From an uncultured Alphaproteobacteria bacterium (GTDB lineage Bacteria; Pseudomonadota; Alphaproteobacteria; Rhizobiales; Aestuariivirgaceae), in NCBI GenBank assembly GCA_937868035.1, contig CALMLK010000409.1, positions 1 to 5,377 of the forward strand: DNA of 5,377 bases, in the 5' to 3' direction. Under the pieces are notes generated by a model. That model did no database searches. It was not told where the DNA came from and was given only the letters and a program-made list of their open reading frames with translations. The position numbers and the translations under genes were made by a program. This document shows positions 1-4,135 of the stretch, one piece after another; positions within the stretch are counted from its first letter, which is position 1; each line of letters starts with the position of its first letter.

Positions 1-58
1 CGCGACCGTCTATCAGCAGGCCATCGCCATCATGGGCAAGCAGATCGACGGCAACTGA
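1..58 (+). CDS. C-terminal tail of an unidentified protein (partial)
   Basis: Only the last 18 codons and the TGA stop (56-58) of a plus-strand gene are inside the window; it begins left of base 1. The frame starting at base 2 reads ATVYQQAIAIMGKQIDGN. Seventeen of the 18 codons end in G or C, which is the third-position bias of the confident genes here and the main reason to call it coding. The tail is too short to assign a family; the function is unknown. It converges on the small membrane-protein gene at 65-217 with only six bases between the two stop codons. No convincing terminator hairpin was seen; a GGC/GCC pairing around the stop is too short to count. Confidence 0.55.
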   Translation, partial: ATVYQQAIAIMGKQIDGN

Positions 59-64
59 CGCCGC

Positions 65-217
65 TCAGACGTCTCCCGCGATCAGCAGATTGACCACCAC
101 CAGCACCAGCGCGGTGGCCGCCACAGCCATGAGAAAGACCGCAACCTGAAACCCGGGCTTTGCCACGATGGTCAGGCCTTTGTTTTCCGTACGCGCGCGA
201 GTCATGCTGTCGTCCAT
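65..217 (-). CDS. Small single-pass membrane protein, copy A (50 aa)
   Basis: A 50-residue protein of unknown function. Residues 1-24 are polar and basic (MDDSMTRARTENKG, then LTIVAKPGFQ). Residues 25-47 form one hydrophobic helix rich in Ala, Val and Leu, and the protein ends GDV. The positive N-terminus suggests the N-terminus is cytoplasmic (inference). It is paralogous to the next minus-strand gene at 324-467: from ENKG to the end about 22 of 39 aligned residues match without gaps. The ATG at 215-217 is chosen because a Shine-Dalgarno-like GGAAGTGA (minus strand) lies directly upstream, although the spacing is short; the in-frame ATG at 203-205 is the alternative. About 78 percent of codons end in G/C, supporting coding. 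A strong promoter candidate (265-292) and a GC-rich hairpin (232-246) precede it. I do not recognise a named family. Confidence 0.72.
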   Translation of the reverse strand: MDDSMTRARTENKGLTIVAKPGFQVAVFLMAVAATALVLVVVNLLIAGDV

Positions 218-231
218 TCACTTCCAAACCT

Positions 232-246
232 GGCCCGCCGCGGGCC
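232..246 (-). promoter_or_regulatory. GC-rich hairpin in the leader of small-protein copy A
   Basis: The six-base arms GGCCCG (232-237) and CGGGCC (241-246) are perfectly complementary around a three-base loop. In the predicted mRNA of the 65-217 gene this hairpin sits a few bases upstream of the Shine-Dalgarno-like GGAAG (221-225). It could affect translation or mRNA stability. Short GC-rich dyads are frequent in such DNA, so a role is only a suggestion. Confidence 0.3.
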
Positions 247-264
247 GGTTGATGTGATTCCTGA

Positions 265-292
265 ATTACACGCAAAAAGGGTGTTTCGTCAA
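265..292 (-). promoter_or_regulatory. Candidate sigma-70-type promoter for small-protein copy A
   Basis: On the minus strand a -35 box TTGACG (287-292) and a -10 box TGTAAT (265-270) are separated by 16 bases. Each matches five of six bases of the housekeeping consensus, the best promoter-like pair I found in the window. Transcription would start near 258, giving a leader of about 40 nt before the ATG at 217 that includes the hairpin at 232-246. The -35 box lies within the palindrome at 281-301, so a protein bound there would block the promoter. Confidence 0.5.
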
Positions 293-305
293 ATGAAACA
301 CTTTT
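274..305 (-). terminator. Rho-independent terminator candidate after small-protein copy B
   Basis: The perfect inverted repeat GTGTTTC (281-287) and GAAACAC (295-301) has a seven-base loop and can be extended by two G-T wobble pairs and two A-T pairs. Read on the minus strand it is preceded by AAAA and followed by CCTTTTT, the layout of an intrinsic terminator. It starts 22 bases after the stop codon of the 324-467 gene. The stem is AT-rich for a terminator. The same palindrome overlaps the -35 box of the next promoter, so an operator is an alternative or additional role. Confidence 0.45.
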
Positions 306-323
306 AGATTGCGTGGCGATGGA

Positions 324-467
324 TCACACGCCGGCCATCACGTGATTCACAATCACCATGACCAAGGTCATCACCAGAACGGCCAGGAGGAAGACAAGCA
401 CCTTCGTAGCGGGCTTTGCCACCACGGTGATTCCCTTGTTTTCCTTGTGTGGTATGCGTTCCTTCAC
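324..467 (-). CDS. Small single-pass membrane protein, copy B (47 aa)
   Basis: A 47-residue paralogue of the protein encoded at 65-217. It has a charged N-terminus (VKERIPHKENKG in the literal code), then ITVVAKPATK, one strongly hydrophobic helix at about residues 23-41, and the end NHVMAGV. The shared core is ENKG-x-T-x-VAKP followed by the membrane helix. The frame is open much further upstream, but the GTG at 465-467 is chosen because GGGGA lies about six bases before it, the polar N-terminus then matches copy A in length, and residues further upstream look non-coding. The gene is divergent from the membrane-protein gene at 691. The function is unknown; single-helix proteins of this size often regulate or stabilise larger membrane complexes, but nothing in the sequence shows a partner. 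The GTG start is the least certain point. Confidence 0.65.
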   Translation of the reverse strand: MKERIPHKENKGITVVAKPATKVLVFLLAVLVMTLVMVIVNHVMAGV

Positions 468-503
468 GTTCCATCCCCGATTCCCCCAGCGGGGACTACA
501 ATC

Positions 504-532
504 CGCATAACCCTCCGGTTCCGAAGACGCAA
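504..532 (-). promoter_or_regulatory. Weak promoter candidate for small-protein copy B
   Basis: On the minus strand TTGCGT (527-532) and TATGCG (504-509) are separated by 17 bases, giving a start near 497 and a leader of about 30 nt. The -35 box is fair and the -10 box weak. In the leader, CCCC (minus-strand copy of 491-494) could pair either with the adjacent G-run (483-487) or with the GGGG of the Shine-Dalgarno region (475-478), so alternative folds over the ribosome site are possible. This is suggestive only. Confidence 0.25.
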
Positions 533-546
533 CCTCCACTGGCATG

Positions 547-593
547 GTCGCTGCGGCCGCATTGGCACCATCGGAAAGTGCCACCGCAGCGAC
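547..593. promoter_or_regulatory. Nested inverted repeat between divergent membrane-protein genes
   Basis: The outer arms GTCGCTGCGG (547-556) and CCGCAGCGAC (584-593) are a perfect 10-base inverted repeat. Inside them TGGCAC (563-568) and GTGCCA (578-583) form a second perfect stem. On the right side the stems are contiguous; on the left they are separated by six bases (CCGCAT), so the fold is a 16-pair hairpin with a one-sided bulge and a nine-base loop. The bulge also completes the 10-base palindrome TGCGGCCGCA (552-561), an alternative pairing. No T-run follows on either strand, so a simple terminator is unlikely. It could be a structured leader of the 691 gene, an operator, or a small RNA element. 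Confidence 0.4.
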
Positions 594-690
594 GACTGGA
601 AAACAACCGCAATTCGCGCACCTCAACCCGGGATGACCGCCGGGATTGCATCTGTTAGTTTTCCACTGATTTTTTGAGGAGAGACACGCC

Positions 691-1086
691 ATGGCTTCAC
701 CAGACCTGTCGAAAACATTTGACCGCAGCCCGGATGGCTACCTCGCCCTGAGTTGGGTGCTGTACGCAGTATCCGGCGTCATCGCCCTGGCAACGCTGGG
801 CGAGTTCTCCGGCACACTGTTGCTGATCGGCTGCATCGCCGTCATCTTCCTCGCCCGCTCCCGGCGCGACGATGCGGCAGGCACGATCTACGCCAGCCAT
901 CTCTCCAACATCGCCCGCGTGATGACGATCGCCCTGGTCGTGGCGGTGCTGCTGCTCGCCTTCACCGTCATCACCTTCGGCATCGGCATCATCATCACCT
1001 GGCCGCTCTATGTGCTGTTCCTGCTCTGGCTCGGCTACCGCCTGGTGAAAGGCATGATGCGGCTGAACGACGGCGTGGGGTGCTAG
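691..1086 (+). CDS. Predicted multi-pass inner-membrane protein (COG3671/DUF4870-like)
   Basis: A 131-residue protein with four likely membrane helices at about residues 17-36, 40-55, 76-98 and 101-119. A polar central loop (RSRRDDAAGTIYASHLSNIAR) lies between helices 2 and 3, and the C-terminus reads LGYRLVKGMMRLNDG. The loop with its Thr-x-x-x-SH pattern and the closing RxVKGxxRLNxG motif resemble the uncharacterised COG3671 / DUF4870-like small membrane proteins; this is recognition from memory, not a search. A strong Shine-Dalgarno site GAGGAGAGA (676-684) precedes the ATG with good spacing, fixing the start. It is divergent from the small-protein gene at 324-467 and convergent with tdh. 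The biochemical role of the family is not established. The start, frame and membrane nature are secure; the family name is less so. Confidence 0.85.
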   Translation: MASPDLSKTFDRSPDGYLALSWVLYAVSGVIALATLGEFSGTLLLIGCIAVIFLARSRRDDAAGTIYASHLSNIARVMTIALVVAVLLLAFTVITFGIGIIITWPLYVLFLLWLGYRLVKGMMRLNDGVGC

Positions 1087-1241
1087 GCGCGTCTGCCGGT
1101 CATCACCTGCAACATCGTCAGCCTCCACGCATGTGGACAACGGCTGTTTGCCCCGAAGTCAGCTTTCCCCGGCCGAAAGTCCAAGGCACACGACCCACAC
1201 GCATGAGCCAGGACGGCAAATTTCGGACAGGCGGAAAACGC
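1087..1241. other. Gene-free stretch between convergent genes
   Basis: These 155 bases lie between the stop codons of the membrane-protein gene and tdh, which converge. I found no credible gene and no strong intrinsic terminator. The only dyads are weak: CTTTC and GAAAG around CCCCGGCC, and TTTC/GAAA near 1220-1236. None is followed by a T-run. Termination here may be Rho-dependent, but that is a guess. Confidence 0.4.
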
Positions 1242-2267
1242 TCACTCCCAGTCCAACACCACCTTGCCGCTGGCGCCTTGTTTCATCAGGGCGAAGCCTT
1301 GGGCGTAGTCTGCGGCCTTGAAGCGGTGGGTGATGACCTTGCGCACGTCGAGGCCGGATTGCAGCATGGCGATCATCTTGTACCAGGTCTCGAACATCTC
1401 GCGCCCGTAGATACCCTTGAGCGTGAGTGACTTGAAAATGATACGGTTCCAATCCACCGGCGTGGGCTTCGAGGGAATGCCGAGGATGGCGATCTTGCCG
1501 CCCATGATCATGTGATCGACCATCTGGTCGAAGGCATTGGGTGCGCCCGACATTTCCAGACCGATGTCGAAACCCTCCTGCATGCCGAGGCGGCGCATCA
1601 CATCGCGCAGGTCCTCGCGGCCCACATTCACGGTGACGGCGTCGTTGACCTGGTTGCACAGCTCGAGCCGGTAGTCGTTCACGTCGGTGATGACCACATG
1701 GCGCGCGCCCACGTGACGGCAGACGCTCGCTGCCATGATGCCGATGGGGCCGGCGCCGGTGATCAGCACATCCTCGCCGATGAGGTCGAAGGACAGGGCC
1801 GTGTGCACGGCGTTACCGAGCGGATCGAGGATGGCGCCGATCTCGTCATCCACCTCGGGCGGCAGGTGGATGGCGTTGAAGGCGGGCAGCTTCAGATATT
1901 CCGCAAAGGCACCCGGCACGTTGACGCCGATGCCCTTCGTTTCCGGATCGAGATGGAAGTGCCCGGCGCGTGCCATGCGGCTCTTGAGGCCGATGAGGTG
2001 GCCCTCGCCCGACACACGATCGCCCACCTTGACGGTGCGCACATGGCTGCCAACCTCGACAACCGTTCCCGCAAACTCGTGGCCCACCACCATGGGCACG
2101 GGGATCGTCTTTTGCGCCCACTCGTCCCATTTCCAGATGTGCAGGTCCGTGCCGCAGATGCCCGTCTTCGCCACCTTGATGAGGATGTCGTCGGCGCCGA
2201 TCTTCGGTACCGGCTCGTCGCGCAAGGCGAGGCCTTCTTCGGGCGCGGCTTTCACCAGTGCTTTCAT
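1242..2267 (-). CDS. tdh: L-threonine 3-dehydrogenase, lacking the structural-zinc cysteines
   Basis: A cytoplasmic zinc-dependent medium-chain dehydrogenase that oxidises L-threonine with NAD+ to 2-amino-3-ketobutyrate, the substrate of the Kbl encoded just upstream. Length (341 aa) equals that of E. coli Tdh. Visible features are the catalytic-zinc motif ICGTDLHIW with C38 and H43, then VGHE with H63 and E64, VSGEGH ending at H90, and [15 protein letters not shown]. The Rossmann glycine motif GAGPIG is at 171-176, D195 sits at the end of the next strand as expected for NAD, and the family signature [14 protein letters not shown] is present. The structural-zinc lobe is unusual: E. coli cysteines 93, 96, 99 and 107 are replaced by G93, S96, A99 and D107 with no length change, and the frame is intact. 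The ATG is preceded by AAGGTGA (2272-2278), inside the end of kbl. The start overlaps the kbl stop as ATGA, indicating translational coupling. Confidence 0.95.
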   Translation of the reverse strand: MKALVKAAPEEGLALRDEPVPKIGADDILIKVAKTGICGTDLHIWKWDEWAQKTIPVPMVVGHEFAGTVVEVGSHVRTVKVGDRVSGEGHLIGLKSRMARAGHFHLDPETKGIGVNVPGAFAEYLKLPAFNAIHLPPEVDDEIGAILDPLGNAVHTALSFDLIGEDVLITGAGPIGIMAASVCRHVGARHVVITDVNDYRLELCNQVNDAVTVNVGREDLRDVMRRLGMQEGFDIGLEMSGAPNAFDQMVDHMIMGGKIAILGIPSKPTPVDWNRIIFKSLTLKGIYGREMFETWYKMIAMLQSGLDVRKVITHRFKAADYAQGFALMKQGASGKVVLDWE

Positions 2268-3451
2268 GAAATCACCTTCAATGTGCGCCCCACCCGCGTG
2301 AAGGCGGCAATGGCGGCGTCGATGTCTTGCGTGGCATGGGCGGCGGACATTTGCGTGCGGATGCGCGCCCTGCCCTGCGGCACCACGGGATAGAAGAAGC
2401 CGGTGACGTAGACGCCCTCCTCGTAGAGAGCCGCGGCCATCTCCTGCGCCCGCTTCGCTTCCCCCAGCATCACCGGAATGATCGGATGTTCGCCGGGGAG
2501 CAGGTCGAAACCCGCTTTCGCCAGTCCGGCCCGGAAGCGTATGGCGTTGGCTGCAAGCCGCGCCCGGAGATCATCACCCTTCTCCGCCAGATCAATGGCC
2601 GCATGGCTGCCTCCGACGATGGCGGGTGGCAGGGCATTGGAAAAGAGATAGGGCCGCGCCCGCTGCCGCATCAGGTCGATGATCGGTCGCGCCGCCGCGA
2701 TGTACCCCCCCGCCGCACCGCCCAGCGCTTTGCCGAAGGTGCCGGTGAGAATATCCACCTTCACGCCCGCCCGCGCCGGGGTGCCGCGCCCCTGCGGCCC
2801 CACGAATCCCGTGGCGTGGCAATCATCCACCATCACCAGCGCATCATGACGGTCAGCGAGCGCGCGGATGCTTTTCAGGTCGGCGAAATAGCCATCCATG
2901 GAGAACACGCCATCGGTGACGATGACGATGCGCCGCGCGTTCGCGGCCTTGGCGGCCTGCAACTGGGTTTCGAGGTCATTCATGTCACCATTGGCGAAAC
3001 GGAAGCGCTTGGCCTTGGAGAGCCGTACGCCATCGATGATGGAGGCGTGGTTGAGAGAATCCGAGATGATGGCATCCTCTTCGCCGAAGAGCGGCTCGAA
3101 CACCGCGCCATTGGCATCGAAGCAGGCGGCAAAGAGAATGGCATCGTCCATGGCGACGTAACTGGCGATGCGCTGTTCCAGGTGCCGGTGAATGTCGGCG
3201 GTGCCACAGATGAAGCGCACCGAGGCCATGCCGAAGCCATGGCTCTCCAGCGCCGCACGGGCCGCTGCCACGACTTCCGCATGGTCGGCGAGGCCCAGAT
3301 AGTTGTTGGCGCAGAAGTTGAGAACCTTGCGCCCGCCCGCCACGGTGATGTGCGATGATTGCGGCGAGAGGATTTCCCGCTCCGTTTTCCACAAGGATTG
3401 GGCGCGGATGGCATCGAGTTCGTCGGCAAGGCTGGCAAGGACGTTGCTCAT
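2264..3451 (-). CDS. kbl: 2-amino-3-ketobutyrate CoA ligase (glycine C-acetyltransferase)
   Basis: A PLP-dependent alpha-oxoamine synthase family enzyme, cytoplasmic, that cleaves 2-amino-3-ketobutyrate with CoA to glycine and acetyl-CoA, completing threonine degradation after Tdh. It has 395 residues (E. coli Kbl has 398). Motifs in order are NNYLGLA (49-55), [10 protein letters not shown] (83-92), [12 protein letters not shown] with H135, VDDCHATGF with D209 and H212 for the PLP ring, [10 protein letters not shown] with the PLP lysine K241, and [10 protein letters not shown] with R365 for the substrate carboxylate. The usual Ser in the DDSHA motif is Cys211 here. The frame is open 100 codons further upstream, but the ATG at 3449-3451 is chosen: GGAGA lies five bases before it, it gives the family length and the usual N-terminus, and the extension would run into the RidA-family gene on the other strand. 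It is first in the kbl-tdh operon and divergent from that gene. Confidence 0.96.
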   Translation of the reverse strand: MSNVLASLADELDAIRAQSLWKTEREILSPQSSHITVAGGRKVLNFCANNYLGLADHAEVVAAARAALESHGFGMASVRFICGTADIHRHLEQRIASYVAMDDAILFAACFDANGAVFEPLFGEEDAIISDSLNHASIIDGVRLSKAKRFRFANGDMNDLETQLQAAKAANARRIVIVTDGVFSMDGYFADLKSIRALADRHDALVMVDDCHATGFVGPQGRGTPARAGVKVDILTGTFGKALGGAAGGYIAAARPIIDLMRQRARPYLFSNALPPAIVGGSHAAIDLAEKGDDLRARLAANAIRFRAGLAKAGFDLLPGEHPIIPVMLGEAKRAQEMAAALYEEGVYVTGFFYPVVPQGRARIRTQMSAAHATQDIDAAIAAFTRVGRTLKVIS

Positions 3452-3467
3452 GGGAATCTCCGTGGGC

Positions 3468-3495
3468 AATATAGTCGAATTCGCACGCCGGACAG
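3468..3495 (-). promoter_or_regulatory. Candidate promoter of the kbl-tdh operon
   Basis: On the minus strand the -10-like TATATT (3468-3473) stands 16 bases from a weak -35-like CTGTCC (3490-3495). It would give a leader of roughly ten bases just including the GGAGA ribosome site. All regulation of kbl-tdh and of the divergent RidA-family gene must fit within the 84-bp gap 3452-3535 or in the coding ends beside it. A small dyad TTTC-AC-GAAA is also in the gap, close to the RidA-family ribosome site. The -10 is good and the -35 poor. Confidence 0.3.
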
Positions 3496-3535
3496 GGGTG
3501 AAAATCCTGAGCCGCATTTCACGAAAGGGATTTCC

Positions 3536-3925
3536 ATGATCGAACGCCTGAACCCCGGCACCGTGCCGCAACCGGCCTCCGCCTATGTGCAAGCCGTGGC
3601 GCATTCCGCCAACGCCCGGCGCCTCGTGATCTCCGGCCAGATCGGCATGACGGCGGACGGGACGCTGCTGGATGGCATGGAGGCGCAACTGCGGCAATGC
3701 TGGGTGAACCTGTTCGCGGTGATGAAGGCAGCAGGTTTCGAGAAGCGCCACCTGGTCAAGTCAGTGATCTACGTGACGGCGCCCGGGGTGATCGCCCTGT
3801 CGCGCCGCCTGCGCGATGAAGCGATGGACGGCCATGCCAGCGCCTCAACCTACGTGCAGGTCGCAGGCCTGGCCTCGCCTGCGATCCTGTGCGAAGTCGA
3901 AGGCGAGGCGGTGCTGGAGGACTGA
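3536..3925 (+). CDS. RidA/YjgF/UK114-family protein without the catalytic arginine
   Basis: A 129-residue cytoplasmic protein of the YjgF/YER057c/UK114 fold, normally a homotrimer with ligand sites between subunits. Family features are AYVQAV with Y17, the LVISGQIGM strand (30-38), a [17 protein letters not shown] helix (51-67), the [10 protein letters not shown] strand (72-81), and the C-terminal [10 protein letters not shown] strand (117-126) with E120 and E122. In true RidA (2-iminobutanoate/2-iminopropanoate deaminase) the motif PARS carries the catalytic Arg105; the aligned stretch here is SAST, putting Ser104 in its place. It therefore probably belongs to one of the arginine-less Rid subgroups, and deaminase activity should not be assumed. 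The ATG at 3536-3538 has AAAGGGA five bases before it; the frame's upstream extension would overlap kbl and has no family similarity. Divergent from kbl across 84 bp, so a link with threonine breakdown is plausible. Confidence 0.9.
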   Translation: MIERLNPGTVPQPASAYVQAVAHSANARRLVISGQIGMTADGTLLDGMEAQLRQCWVNLFAVMKAAGFEKRHLVKSVIYVTAPGVIALSRRLRDEAMDGHASASTYVQVAGLASPAILCEVEGEAVLED

Positions 3926-4104
3926 GCGAGGCCACACCATCCCGTCCGGCGATGATTGATGTCACCGGTGACACTGCAATCGTCAAGGTGACGGATGAAT
4001 GCTTTGGCACGACATGGACCGATTATCTGACGCTGATCAGGGACGGTGGACAGTGGCAGATCGTGATGAAGGCATTCTACAATCACGCCCACGACAGGGC
4101 CTGA
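3926..4104 (+). pseudogene. C-terminal remnant of an NTF2-like/putative lumazine-binding protein
   Basis: The frame ending at the TGA 4102-4104 contains a recognisable C-terminal half of small NTF2-like proteins (putative lumazine-binding, SnoaL-like). It reads IDVTGDTAIVKV, then TDYLTLIRDGGQWQIVMKAF, ending YNHAHDRA. Intact members are typically about 120-150 residues with one or two N-terminal helices; here the N-terminal half is absent, because this frame runs back into the RidA-family gene with unrelated residues. A 50-codon reading frame from the ATG at 3952-3954 exists but has no convincing Shine-Dalgarno site. Only about 70 percent of codons end in G/C, lower than neighbouring genes, and two AGG codons occur, consistent with decay or foreign origin. 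Most likely a deletion joined this remnant to the end of the RidA-family gene; expression as a 50-residue peptide cannot be excluded. The family name is from memory of the motif. Confidence 0.6.
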
Positions 4105-4110
4105 GCGCTT

Positions 4111-4131
4111 CCGGCCTGGTCCCGTGGCCGG
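4111..4131. terminator. GC-rich dyad between convergent genes
   Basis: CCGGCC (4111-4116) and GGCCGG (4126-4131) form a perfect six-base inverted repeat with a nine-base loop. It fills most of the 31-base gap between the remnant's stop and the stop of the convergent TPR-protein gene. The position suits a bidirectional terminator, but no T-run follows on either strand, so efficiency as an intrinsic terminator is doubtful. Confidence 0.3.
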
Positions 4132-4135
4132 GCGG

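Noticed and set aside
342..356. Inverted repeat GTGATT-N3-AATCAC
   Set aside because: It lies inside the coding end of small-protein copy B (codons for VIVNHV) and six-base arms are easily produced by the codons; no T-run follows.
628..646. Direct repeat CCGGGAT twice, 12 bases apart, upstream of the 691 gene
   Set aside because: Seven-base GC-rich repeats are common by chance here; there is no third copy and no relation to a clear promoter.
468..692. N-terminal extension of small-protein copy B to an ATG at 692
   Set aside because: The extra residues are Cys/Gly/Ser/Pro-rich with no match to copy A, and would overlap the start and ribosome site of the 691 gene.
753..1430. Plus-strand 225-codon frame overlapping the membrane-protein gene and tdh
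   Set aside because: It crosses from one real gene into the antisense of another, and its translation is Arg/His-rich without domain features.
1512..2393. Long open frame (293 codons) on the plus strand opposite tdh
   Set aside because: Antisense shadow of tdh; His/Asp/Ala-rich translation typical of the reverse frame of a real gene.
2705..2711. Run of seven C bases in kbl as a possible frameshift site
   Set aside because: The kbl frame reads through it into the conserved AAGGY stretch with no disruption, so there is no sign of an error or programmed slip.
2327..3358. Long open frame (343 codons) on the plus strand opposite kbl
   Set aside because: It is the antisense shadow of a secure kbl gene in high-GC DNA. 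The translation is low-complexity (His, Arg, Gly, Asp rich) with no family motifs.
3452..3751. N-terminal extension of kbl by 100 codons
   Set aside because: The extension overlaps the opposite-strand Rid-family gene, has no family similarity, and the ATG at 3451 has a good ribosome site and gives the usual length.
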